NCBI GenBank assembly: GCA_013696905.1
Contig: JACCXP010000113.1
Coordinates: forward strand, 1-5,147
DNA from: Thermoleophilaceae bacterium
GTDB lineage: Bacteria; Actinomycetota; Thermoleophilia; Solirubrobacterales; Thermoleophilaceae
DNA length: 5,147 bases
Direction: 5' to 3'
Both the position numbers and the translations under genes were made by a program. Positions 1 through 5,147 of this stretch are shown piece after piece (positions within the stretch are counted from its first letter, which is position 1; each line of letters begins with the position of its first letter). Under the pieces are notes generated by a model that ran no database searches, was not told where the DNA came from, and was given only the letters and a program-made list of their open reading frames with translations.

Positions 1-53
1 CGGGAGAGCCGCGGCGGGCGGCCGAGACGCCGCGCCCGTGCCTGTTCGCTCAC
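1..53 (-). CDS. N-terminus of a probable TetR-family regulator, cut by the window edge
   Basis: Reading from a GTG at 53-51 gives 17 complete codons, VSEQARARRLGRPPRLS, with a following codon beginning CG (arginine), before the window ends. The GRPPRLSR pattern, preceded by a short polar arginine-rich arm, is what commonly sits just before the first helix of the TetR/AcrR DNA-binding domain. The gene starts 54 bases after the stop of the small membrane peptide and runs in the same direction, so it could be a further cistron of the operon or start its own transcript. No good Shine-Dalgarno sequence is visible, only GGCGGC directly before the GTG. The helix-turn-helix itself lies outside the window, so the family call rests on about eight residues. 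A basic linker of another protein, or chance reading of GC-rich DNA, remains possible. Confidence 0.45.
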   Translation of the reverse strand, partial: MSEQARARRLGRPPRLS

Positions 54-107
54 GCCGCCAGTGTGGCAGCGCGGCCAGGCGACCGCTCGACGCTCGTCAG
101 CCCAGGC

Positions 108-224
108 TCATCGGCCGACCTTCGCGATCAGGGCTCGCACGCACGCCCACAGCCCAGCCGTCGTGAAGAGGACCGGCAAGAGCTCCTCGACGGGAACGCC
201 TGAGATGTGCGCGATCGGCGTCAC
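108..224 (-). CDS. 38-residue single-helix membrane peptide, coupled to the DUF899 gene
   Basis: A GTG at 224-222 overlaps the TGA of the upstream DUF899 gene as GTGA, and the frame runs to TGA at 110-108. The product begins MTPIAHISGVPVEELLPV and continues with a hydrophobic stretch (about residues 15-34, LLPVLFTTAGLWACVRALIA) that is long enough for one membrane span, then ends in a short basic tail (KVGR). A GGGGG run at 236-232, seven bases before the GTG, may serve as a ribosome site. The 4-base overlap, the amphipathic start and the positive-inside tail argue that this is a real gene rather than a random frame. Short actinobacterial membrane peptides with an AH-GVP-EE start are familiar to me, but I cannot name a family or function. 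It might anchor or assist a neighbouring enzyme at the membrane; that is inference. Confidence 0.6.
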   Translation of the reverse strand: MTPIAHISGVPVEELLPVLFTTAGLWACVRALIAKVGR

Positions 225-952
225 GTGGTCGCCCCCGAGGCGGCGTCGTCGTACTCGTCCTTGCGCCGCACCCACTCCATCGGGAACGAGAGGCCACCCT
301 CGTTGCGCCCTTTGGGCGCCCTGTCGAGCAGCTGGTAGATCCCCATCAGCACGTCGCCGCCACGCGCGAAGGCGGAGTAGGTGTGGTAGACGACGCCGTC
401 CTCCAGAGCGAAAGCGCTCATGCCCGGCAGCTCGTCGATCCCCGGGTCGCCGATCGGCTTGAAGTTATAGTGCACGCCGTTCTCGCGCTGCTCGCCGGTG
501 AAGGAGACGCCGAAGTCGAAGTTGAAGTCGCTTCCGAGCGACGACACCCAGTCGAACTCCCAGCCCATCCGGCGCTTGTAGGCGTCGAGCCTCTCCAGCG
601 GCGCGCGGGAGACGGATACCATCGTCACGTCGCGATGGTTGAGGTGGATCATCTGCCCGTCGAAGCCGTCCGCAGACAGCGTGCAGCTCGGGCAGCCCTC
701 GTCCCAGTCGGGGCCGAACATGAAGTGGTAGACGAGCAGCTGCGAACGACCCTCGAACAGCTGCGCGAGGGTCTTCGTGCCCTCGCCGGTCTCGAAGGAG
801 TACGGCTTGTCGACCGGCACCCACGGCAGCTCGAGCCGCTGCCGAGCGAGCTCGTCGCTGCGGCGGGTGAGCTCCTTCTCGCGCTCCAGCAGCTCCTTAC
901 GGGCCTCCAGCCACTGCTCGCGGGTCGCCAGCTTGTGCTTGGTGATCGCCAT
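221..952 (-). CDS. DUF899 family thioredoxin-fold protein (intact copy)
   Basis: The 243-residue product is a full-length DUF899 protein, a family placed in the thioredoxin-like fold whose biochemical role is not established. Visible family features are the N-terminal charged helix with EKELTRRSDELARQR (25-39), the LPWV strand (42-45), QLLVYHFMFGPDW (71-83), a CPSC pair (C87 and C90), the H-L-N-H-R-DVT segment (103-110), APLERLDAYKRRMGW (117-131), SDFNFDFGVSF (141-151) and the C-terminal ALEDGVVYHTYSAFARG (182-198). The CPSC pair sits where a thioredoxin-like redox site would be, which suggests but does not prove redox activity. The ATG at 952 overlaps the stop of the preceding DUF899 frame as TGATG and has a strong AGGAGG at 962-957, so it can be translated even though the upstream copy is broken. 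It is cytoplasmic, with no signal peptide. Its stop overlaps the start of the small membrane peptide. The N-terminal half resembles the neighbouring copy at DNA level, including an identical 17-base stretch (849-865 and 1533-1549). Confidence 0.9.
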   Translation of the reverse strand: MAITKHKLATREQWLEARKELLEREKELTRRSDELARQRLELPWVPVDKPYSFETGEGTKTLAQLFEGRSQLLVYHFMFGPDWDEGCPSCTLSADGFDGQMIHLNHRDVTMVSVSRAPLERLDAYKRRMGWEFDWVSSLGSDFNFDFGVSFTGEQRENGVHYNFKPIGDPGIDELPGMSAFALEDGVVYHTYSAFARGGDVLMGIYQLLDRAPKGRNEGGLSFPMEWVRRKDEYDDAASGATT

Positions 953-1630
953 CAGGCCTCCTCGTACTCGTCGTGGCGGCGCGGCCAGTTCGCTGGCGCG
1001 CTTTCGTCGCGTCCTCTGGGTGAGCGGTCGAGCAGCTGCCAGGTGCCGTTCAGCGCGTCGGTGCCGCGGTCATACGCCGAATAGGTGTGGTAGACGAGGC
1101 CGTCCTCGAGCGCGAACGCGCTCAGGGCCATCAGCTCCTCGTCGTGGACGACGTTCACGCTGGCTCCTCCCGGCGAGCCGAAGTTGAAGCCGGTGCCGTC
1201 TCGCCTGTCCTCTTCGGTGAACGCGCTGAAGTCGCGGTTGAAGTCGCCGCCGGCCGAGGACACCCACGGGAAGCTCCAGCCCATCCGCCTCTTGTAGGCG
1301 TTCAGCGTCTCTAGCGGCGAGCGCGACGCGCAGGAAGGTCACGTCGTGATTGGCGAGGTGGGGCACGGCGCCGTCGAGGTGGTCGGCCGCGAACGTGCCG
1401 TGCATGAAGTGGTAGACGAGCAACTGCGAGCGACCGTCGAACAGCTCGCTCAGCGTTTTCCTGCCGTCGTCGGTGTCGAACTCGTACTGCTCGTCGATCC
1501 GGACCCACGGCAGCTCGCGGCGCTGTCGCGCCAGCTCGTCGCTGCGGCGCGTCAGCTCCTTCTCTTGCTCGAGCAGCTCGACGCGCTCGACGAGCCACTG
1601 CTCGCGTGTTCCCACGGCGTGCTCCGTCAT
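952..1630 (-). pseudogene. DUF899 paralogue, frameshifted and lacking the CPSC site
   Basis: From the ATG at 1630 the frame reads as a normal DUF899 protein for 103 codons (EKELTRRSDELARQRRELPWV, then SQLLVYHFMHG), but the family sequence then moves to another frame at about 1321 and continues as SPLETLNAYKRRMGW through VYHTYSAYDRG to a TGA at 954-952. Comparison with the intact neighbour (SRAPLE) shows that an arginine codon is short by two bases in a GCGC run. Without correction the product is 186 residues with a meaningless tail ending at 1070. Independently, between G78 and T79 (1397/1396) it lacks ten residues that match P81-C90 of the neighbour, removing the whole DWDEGCPSC segment in frame. 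Repaired, it would be about 226 residues against 243. It starts by ATGA overlap with the DHFR-like gene. A sequencing or assembly error could explain the frameshift but less easily the clean in-frame deletion, so a decaying or already redox-dead copy is the likely reading. Confidence 0.85.
957..962 (-). promoter_or_regulatory. Shine-Dalgarno site of the intact DUF899 gene
   Basis: AGGAGG on the minus strand, four bases before the ATG at 952 and inside the last codons of the broken paralogue. It is the strongest ribosome site in the operon. It matters because the frameshifted upstream frame stops at 1070, 118 bases short of this start, so coupling by termination and re-initiation would be lost and this site would have to recruit ribosomes itself. 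Confidence 0.6.
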
Positions 1631-2280
1631 TGCTCTCGGGCGCGCTCCGACACGACGCGGTAGTTGACGTGCGTTACGGCCGGCGAGGCGACCACTTTGA
1701 CCGGCTCGAGAGTTGGATCGCCGACGCCTTCGAGCAGCCGCTCGCCGGCCCCTAGCACGATCGGGACGATGTGGAGGTAGAGCTCGTCGAGCAACCCGGC
1801 CGCGAGGTACTGCTGCACGGCGCTTGCGCCGCCGGCGATCGCGACATCCTGGTCGCCGGCCACTGCGCGGGCCTGCTCCAGTGCGGACTCGATCCCGTCG
1901 GTGACGAACGTGAACGTCGTGCCGCCCTGCATCTGCAGCGGCTCACGCTGGTGGTGGGTGAGCACGAAGACGGGTGCGTGGTAGGGCGGGTCCTCGCCCC
2001 ACCAGCCCCTCCAGGTCTCGTCCCACGGCCCATCGCCTGGGCCGAACATCTTGCGGCCCATGATGAACGCGCCGAGCCCCCGCATGACTTCGTCGGCGAC
2101 CTCCGAGTCAGCCGTGCGCTCGCCGCCGGCGGATCCCTGTTGCTCGCGCCAGGAATCTGTCGCGAACGGCCACTGGTGCAGGCGCATCCCACCCTCGCCG
2201 ATCGGGTTGTCGATGCTCTGGTTGGGCCCGGCGACGAAGCCGTCGAGCGACATCGAGATCTGACAGGTGAGTGAGCTCAT
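1627..2280 (-). CDS. Dihydrofolate reductase family (RibD C-terminal fold) protein
   Basis: The 217-residue product belongs to the DHFR-like/RibD-C superfamily of presumed NADPH-dependent reductases, the stand-alone YwjB/YyaP-like type often annotated 'dihydrofolate reductase family protein'. Family marks are ISMSLDGFVAGPN (8-20), the GLGAFIMGRKMFG stretch (68-80), PVFVLTHH (103-110), the IAGGASAVQQYL nucleotide-binding loop (148-159) and LLDELYLHIVPIVLGAGERLL (163-183). The substrate is unknown; true folate reduction is unlikely to be its main job, since such proteins are usually distinct from the housekeeping enzyme. The ATG at 2280 was chosen over an in-frame start at 2337 because the upstream 19 residues are basic, unlike the family, and would overlap the exporter gene. 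It begins four bases after the exporter's TAG, with AGAGG at 2297-2293 as a somewhat distant ribosome site. Its TGA overlaps the next ATG as ATGA, indicating coupling to the DUF899 pair. Confidence 0.9.
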   Translation of the reverse strand: MSSLTCQISMSLDGFVAGPNQSIDNPIGEGGMRLHQWPFATDSWREQQGSAGGERTADSEVADEVMRGLGAFIMGRKMFGPGDGPWDETWRGWWGEDPPYHAPVFVLTHHQREPLQMQGGTTFTFVTDGIESALEQARAVAGDQDVAIAGGASAVQQYLAAGLLDELYLHIVPIVLGAGERLLEGVGDPTLEPVKVVASPAVTHVNYRVVSERAREQ

Positions 2281-2284
2281 GTCG

Positions 2285-3778
2285 CTATGCCGCCTCTGAG
2301 TACGAGTAGGCAGGCTCCGTTCCGACCGCACCGGCATCGGCCGCCTCCTGCGAGGAGTCCGAGCGGAGCAGGACGAGGGCCACGACGAACGCGGCCGCCA
2401 CGAGCACGGCTCCCAGCAGATAGGCGACGTGGTAGCCGGAGTTGAGCGCGGCGGCGGTCGACTGGCCGTCGGCGAGCAGCCCGTCGGTGCGCTCGGTGGC
2501 GAGCGTGGCGAGCACGGCGAGGCCGATCGCGCCTGCCACCTGCACGGTCGCGTTGATGAGACCCGACGCGAGCCCCGAGTCGCTCGGCGTGGCGCCCGAC
2601 ATCGCGAGTGTCATCAACGAGGGAAAGGCGAGGCCTGCGCCGAGGCCGATGAGGACGACCGCCGGCACGACGTCGACCACGTAGCTCGCCTCCACCGGCG
2701 TCCGCGCGAACAGCAGCAGGCCGGCCGCGATCGAAGCCATGGCGGGGAACAGCGTCGCCCGTGCCCCGAAGCGCATGTTGAGGCGCTCCGAATAGCGCAG
2801 CGAGATCGTCCCCATGACGACCGTCGAGGGCAGGAACGCGAGCCCGACCTCGAGCGGGTTGTAGCCGAGGACGCGCTGCAGGTAGAGGGCGCCGAGGAAG
2901 AACATCGCGAACAACCCGGCCACGAGCAGGGCCATGACGACGTTCGCCCCCGCGACGTTGCGCGAGCGGAAGAGCCGCAGCGGCATCAGCGGGTTGGCGA
3001 TGCGCGCCTGGCGCACGACGAACGTTGCCACGAGCGCCAGCGCGACGCCACCGAGCGCAAGCGTCTGGACCGATCCCCAACCCTGCTCGCCGACGGACAA
3101 GATCGTGTACACGCCGAGCATCAGCCCGGTGGTCAGGACCACGGCGCCGGGGAGGTCCGCGCCCGCGCCGAGCCCGATCCCCTTCGTCGCTTCGACGAGC
3201 CTCAGGGCCAAGAGCGCCGTCACGATGCCCACCGGCACGTTGATGAAGAAGATCCAGTGCCAGCCGATCGCCTCCGTGAGCACTCCGCCCGCGATCAAGC
3301 CGATCGACCCGCCCGCGGAGGCCACGAATCCGTAGACCCCGATCGCCTTGGCCTGCTCGCGCGGCTCGGGGAACATCGTCACGATCATCCCGAGCACCAC
3401 TGCGGAGCTCAATGCGCCGCCGGCGCCCTGCACGAAGCGCGCCGCGATCAGCATCCCCTGGCTCGGCGCGAGCGCGCATAGCACCGACGCGGCCGTGAAG
3501 ACCACGAGCCCGATCAGGAAGATCCGGCGCTGGCCGATCAGGTCGCCGAGGCGACCGGCCAGCAGCAGCAGGCCGCCGAACGGGATCAGGTAGGCGTTGA
3601 CGACCCACGCGAGGTTGCTCTGGGAGAACGCGAGGTCGGCCTGGATCGAGGGCAGCGCGACGTTCACGATCGTCGCGTCGATGACGATCATCAGCACGCT
3701 CGCGCAGAGCACGTAGAGCGCGATCCAGCGTGAGCGGTCGCTGTGGGCAGTCTCGGCGGGTGTGGCGGTCTCGTCCAT
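2285..3778 (-). CDS. MFS drug exporter, DHA2 / EmrB-QacA type (14 TM)
   Basis: A 497-residue inner-membrane proton antiporter of the major facilitator superfamily, DHA2 (14-helix) branch, which exports drugs and other hydrophobic compounds. The first helix carries the hallmark DATIVNVALP (34-43). GRLGDLIGQRR (75-85) is motif A of the loop between helices 2 and 3, RFVQGAGGA (114-122) is motif B, and SAGGSIGLIAGGVLT (154-168) is a motif C variant with leucine where many antiporters have GP's proline. WHWIFFINVPVG (173-184) is typical of the EmrB group. The length fits the family. Hydrophobic segments continue to residue about 475, followed by a polar tail. The ATG at 3778 was chosen because it leaves a normal short cytoplasmic N-terminus and has GGAGG upstream; the open frame continues to 4024 but runs into the divergent regulator gene. 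It is the first gene of the minus-strand operon. The substrate cannot be told from sequence. Confidence 0.93.
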   Translation of the reverse strand: MDETATPAETAHSDRSRWIALYVLCASVLMIVIDATIVNVALPSIQADLAFSQSNLAWVVNAYLIPFGGLLLLAGRLGDLIGQRRIFLIGLVVFTAASVLCALAPSQGMLIAARFVQGAGGALSSAVVLGMIVTMFPEPREQAKAIGVYGFVASAGGSIGLIAGGVLTEAIGWHWIFFINVPVGIVTALLALRLVEATKGIGLGAGADLPGAVVLTTGLMLGVYTILSVGEQGWGSVQTLALGGVALALVATFVVRQARIANPLMPLRLFRSRNVAGANVVMALLVAGLFAMFFLGALYLQRVLGYNPLEVGLAFLPSTVVMGTISLRYSERLNMRFGARATLFPAMASIAAGLLLFARTPVEASYVVDVVPAVVLIGLGAGLAFPSLMTLAMSGATPSDSGLASGLINATVQVAGAIGLAVLATLATERTDGLLADGQSTAAALNSGYHVAYLLGAVLVAAAFVVALVLLRSDSSQEAADAGAVGTEPAYSYSEAA

Positions 3779-3791
3779 CAGGTGTTCGATG

Positions 3792-3796
3792 CCTCC
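3792..3796 (-). promoter_or_regulatory. Shine-Dalgarno site supporting the exporter start
   Basis: GGAGG on the minus strand, 13 bases before the ATG at 3778. The spacing is longer than ideal, but no other purine-rich site or start codon fits better with the MFS N-terminus. Confidence 0.45.
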
Positions 3797-3820
3797 GATG
3801 TCTGGGGCCTTTCGATCGGC

Positions 3821-3848
3821 ACAGTAACACACCAGTCCTAAAAAACAA
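3821..3848 (-). promoter_or_regulatory. Candidate promoter of the exporter operon
   Basis: On the minus strand, TTGTTT (3848-3843) and TACTGT (3826-3821) are separated by 16 bases. The second matches the TAnnnT form common for actinobacterial -10 boxes. It would start a transcript near 3814, leaving a leader of about 36 bases that includes the GGAGG site. Each box matches the consensus at only three of six positions, so this is a reasonable but weak prediction, helped by its place in the AT-richest part of the region. Confidence 0.3.
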
Positions 3849-3867
3849 CCAGCTGTACCTAAGTTGG
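3849..3867. promoter_or_regulatory. Imperfect dyad, candidate HxlR operator
   Basis: CCAGCT (3849-3854) and AGTTGG (3862-3867) form an inverted repeat with five of six positions paired and a 7-base spacer. It lies directly beside the predicted -35 box of the exporter promoter and over the -35 region expected for the regulator's own promoter, so one bound dimer could repress both. HxlR-family dimers do bind dyads of about this size in divergent gaps. No consensus is known for this protein, and a short imperfect repeat can arise by chance. Confidence 0.3.
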
Positions 3868-4562
3868 GACAAGACCGTGTACACTCAAGCGTTATCGAGA
3901 CGGCACGCACATATGGCGACGCCTGCGGAATACCGCGAGCGCTCGACCGCGTCGGCGAGCGCTGGGCGCTGATGATCGTTCGTGAGCTGCTGCTCGGCCC
4001 CAAGCGCTTCACCGATCTGCGCACGGGCCTCCCTCATGCCAGCCCAAACGTGCTCTCCCAGCGCTTGCGCGAGCTCGAGCAGGCGGGAGTGGTGCAGCGT
4101 CGCACGTTGCCTCCGCCGGCGGCCTCGCGGGTGTACGAGCTGACCGAGTGGGGCCTCGAGCTCGAGCACGTGCTCCACGCGCTCGGCCGATGGGGCGCCC
4201 GGGCCGCGCTGCCTGCGCCCGAGGTCGGGATGAGCCTTGACGCGCACGTGATGTCGCTCAGCACCCTGTTCGACCCGGAGCTCGCCGAGGGCCTCCGCGC
4301 GACTCTCGAGCTGCGCCTGGGCGAGCAGCGCTTCCGCGCCGACGTCGCCGACAGGCGGCTCGAGATCGTCCGGGGTGAGGCCCCGCAGCCCGACGCGATC
4401 ATCGAGACGGACCCCGGCACGCTGCTCGCGGTGGCTCACCGCCGCCTCGAGCTCGCGGACGCCATCCGCTCGGGCGAGCTCGCGATCGAGGGCGATAGAT
4501 ACGTCGTCGAGCGCTTCCTCGGCCTCTACACCCTGCCCGAGCCCTTCGCGCCCGCCGCGTAG
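3864..4562 (+). CDS. HxlR-family winged-helix regulator fused to an SCP2-like domain
   Basis: From the TTG at 3864 the product is 232 residues. Residues about 17-112 form an HxlR-type winged-helix DNA-binding domain: YGDACG (17-22), ALDRVGERWALMIVRELLLGP (26-46), FTDLRTGL (49-56), the recognition region SPNVLSQRLRELEQAGVV (60-77) and the wing RVYELTEWG (89-97). Residues about 126-224 look like an SCP2 sterol-carrier-type domain: FDPELAEGLRATLELRL, then the DAIIETDPGTL stretch (177-187), ELAIEGDRYVVERFLGL (205-221). That domain forms a hydrophobic pocket in its relatives, so it may sense a lipid-like or aromatic ligand. C21 is the only cysteine and sits where redox-sensing HxlR proteins such as HypR have theirs. 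The gene is divergent from the exporter operon, which it probably controls. The start is uncertain: TTG at 3864 is the only standard start after the in-frame stop at 3825, it has no ribosome site, and homology begins about ten residues later, near 3891-3894. Confidence 0.9.
   Translation: MGQDRVHSSVIETARTYGDACGIPRALDRVGERWALMIVRELLLGPKRFTDLRTGLPHASPNVLSQRLRELEQAGVVQRRTLPPPAASRVYELTEWGLELEHVLHALGRWGARAALPAPEVGMSLDAHVMSLSTLFDPELAEGLRATLELRLGEQRFRADVADRRLEIVRGEAPQPDAIIETDPGTLLAVAHRRLELADAIRSGELAIEGDRYVVERFLGLYTLPEPFAPAA
3877..3885 (+). promoter_or_regulatory. GTGTACAC palindrome overlapping a possible -10 box of the HxlR gene
   Basis: GTGTACAC (3877-3884) is a perfect 8-base palindrome. Overlapping it, TACACT (3880-3885) matches TATAAT at four of six positions and the TAnnnT form. 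If used, transcription would begin about 3891-3893, right where the conserved part of the HxlR protein begins, implying a leaderless message. There is no good -35 box. A second GTAC occurs at 3855-3858. The site could be a promoter, an operator, both or neither. Confidence 0.25.
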
Positions 4563-4586
4563 CCGCACCCGCCATCAGCTCCGCGG

Positions 4587-5075
4587 TCAGCTGCCGTTGA
4601 CAGGAAGGCGCCGCGCCGGCACGGGCGAGGATTGGACGATCGCCGTGGTCGTCTGGCCGAGGACGACGAAGTGGTCGATGACCTCCTCGAGGTGAAGCAC
4701 GTCGCGGACGTGCGCCTTCATGAGGTAGCAGTCATCGCCGGTGATCCGGTGGCATTCGACGACCTCGGGAGTGCGGCGGGCGAGCTCCGCCACGTTCTGG
4801 AGCTGGCCCGGTGAGGGACGGATCCGGATCACCACGCTGAGCGCATAGCCGAGCGCGCGCGGGTCGACCGTCGCCCGATAGCCCGTGATCACGCCGCGCT
4901 GCTCCAGCCGTTGCAGCCGCTCCGCGACCGCGGGCGAGGACAGTCCGACGCGCCGGCCGAGCTCCGCGAGCGTCAGGCGCGCGTCGTCCTGGAGCTCGTC
5001 GAGCAGCCGGCGGTTGGTGCCGTCGAGCGAAGCCTCATCGGCGTTTGCCCCGTTGCGCCTTGCATTCGTAGCCAT
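4587..5075 (-). CDS. Lrp/AsnC-family transcriptional regulator
   Basis: The 162-residue product has the two-part Lrp/AsnC build: an N-terminal helix-turn-helix (LDGTNRRLLDELQDDARLT at 17-35, then LAELGRRVGLSSPAVAERL at 36-54 and RGVITGYRA at 60-68) and a C-terminal RAM ligand/oligomer domain (about 77-150) with the conserved ITGDDCYLMKAHV (111-123) and QTTTAIV (141-147). Such proteins form octamers or dimers and usually respond to amino acids or aromatic acids. The ATG at 5075 was chosen because it leaves a 16-residue lead before the first helix, normal for the family; ATG at 5096 and TTG at 5120 are in frame but add unneeded residues. No Shine-Dalgarno site precedes any of them. The gene converges with the HxlR gene across 24 bases in which I see no terminator hairpin. 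Its target is not in view; Lrp proteins commonly regulate themselves and a divergent gene, which here would lie beyond 5147. Confidence 0.92.
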   Translation of the reverse strand: MATNARRNGANADEASLDGTNRRLLDELQDDARLTLAELGRRVGLSSPAVAERLQRLEQRGVITGYRATVDPRALGYALSVVIRIRPSPGQLQNVAELARRTPEVVECHRITGDDCYLMKAHVRDVLHLEEVIDHFVVLGQTTTAIVQSSPVPARRLPVNGS

Positions 5076-5082
5076 GGAATAC

Positions 5083-5088
5083 AGATTA
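5083..5088 (-). promoter_or_regulatory. Possible -10 box for a leaderless Lrp-type message
   Basis: TAATCT on the minus strand fits TAnnnT and ends seven bases before the A of the ATG at 5075. In actinobacteria a -10 box at this distance usually means that transcription starts at the start codon itself. The lack of any ribosome site agrees with that. No convincing -35 box is present. Confidence 0.35.
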
Positions 5089-5106
5089 CCGGTCATCCGA
5101 CATGTA

Positions 5107-5134
5107 CTTGTGCGCTTCAAGGCAGCAATCTGCC
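5107..5134. promoter_or_regulatory. Two small adjoining dyads upstream of the Lrp-type gene
   Basis: CTTG-N7-CAAG (5107-5121) is followed directly by GGCAG-CAAT-CTGCC (5121-5134), the latter with perfect 5-base arms. They lie about 30-60 bases before the regulator's start, where an Lrp-type protein would be expected to bind for self-control and control of a divergent gene. The arms are short, so chance is a real alternative. Confidence 0.25.
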
Positions 5135-5147
5135 GGCATGTCCTTTG

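Noticed and set aside
11..33. GCGGCG/CGCCGC hairpin as a terminator
   Set aside because: Six-base GC-only arms with an 11-base loop and no T run are common by chance here, and it lies within the probable TetR coding frame.
383..1084. 233-codon plus-strand open frame across the two DUF899 genes
   Set aside because: It is an antisense shadow of the conserved DUF899 sequences with no recognisable domain.
849..1549. 17-base identical direct repeats (849-865, 1533-1549) as a mobile or recombination element
   Set aside because: Both copies encode the same conserved RSDELA segment of the two DUF899 paralogues, so shared ancestry explains them.
2281..2337. 19-residue upstream extension of the DHFR-like protein
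   Set aside because: It overlaps the exporter C-terminus; the ATG at 2280 matches the family start exactly.
2429..3481. 350-codon plus-strand open frame opposite the exporter
   Set aside because: Its product is a low-complexity mix of R, E, H, Q and D typical of GC-rich antisense frames, and the other strand encodes a clear MFS protein with all expected motifs.
2277..3884. 535-codon minus-strand frame beside the MFS gene
   Set aside because: It is an arginine-rich shifted reading of the exporter gene without membrane segments.
3779..4024. 82-residue upstream extension of the exporter
   Set aside because: It overlaps the divergent regulator gene and promoter gap and has no resemblance to an MFS N-terminus.
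3885..4568. 227-codon minus-strand open frame opposite the HxlR gene
   Set aside because: The opposite strand has full HxlR and SCP2-like motifs; this frame is compositionally biased and matches nothing.
5076..5120. Longer Lrp-type protein from TTG 5120 or ATG 5096
   Set aside because: The extra residues lie outside the family domain, have no ribosome site and cover the likely promoter.
5138..5147. ATG at the right edge that could start a divergent plus-strand gene
   Set aside because: Only three codons are visible and there is no well-placed ribosome site, so it cannot be supported.

Overview
The window is GC-rich throughout, with tightly packed, overlapping genes and GC-favoured third positions. 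Both short promoter-bearing gaps (about 3779-3863 and 5076-5147) are visibly AT-richer. This fits a high-GC actinobacterium. The HxlR-SCP2 fusion and DUF899 genes suggest a soil actinobacterium, possibly of the Thermoleophilia/Solirubrobacter type, but that placement is a guess from gene style and no rRNA or marker gene is present.

Minus-strand block (1-3778), read from right to left: a 14-TM-type DHA2/EmrB-QacA drug exporter (3778-2285); 4 bases later a dihydrofolate-reductase/RibD-C-fold protein (2280-1627); an ATGA overlap into a broken DUF899 thioredoxin-fold gene (1630-952); a TGATG overlap into an intact DUF899 paralogue (952-221); a GTGA overlap into a 38-residue one-helix membrane peptide (224-108); and, after 54 bases, the first 17 codons of what looks like a TetR-family regulator (53-1), cut by the window edge. 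The stop/start overlaps make the first five genes look like one translationally coupled operon.

Divergent regulator (3864-4562, plus strand): an HxlR-type winged-helix protein with one conserved N-terminal cysteine and a C-terminal SCP2-like sterol-carrier domain. It faces the exporter across a gap of about 85 bases that holds candidate promoters and an imperfect dyad, the usual layout for a regulator that senses a small hydrophobic or reactive compound and controls an efflux/detoxification operon. This functional link is inferred from layout only.

Right end (4587-5147): a separate Lrp/AsnC-family regulator on the minus strand, convergent with the HxlR gene, with a probable leaderless start and small dyads upstream.

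Most notable: the first DUF899 copy has lost exactly the ten residues carrying the CPSC cysteine pair and also carries a 2-base frameshift, while its neighbour is intact; two small coding signals (the 38-aa peptide and the TetR N-terminus) at the left edge are easy to miss; and the HxlR gene has no ordinary start codon where its homology begins.
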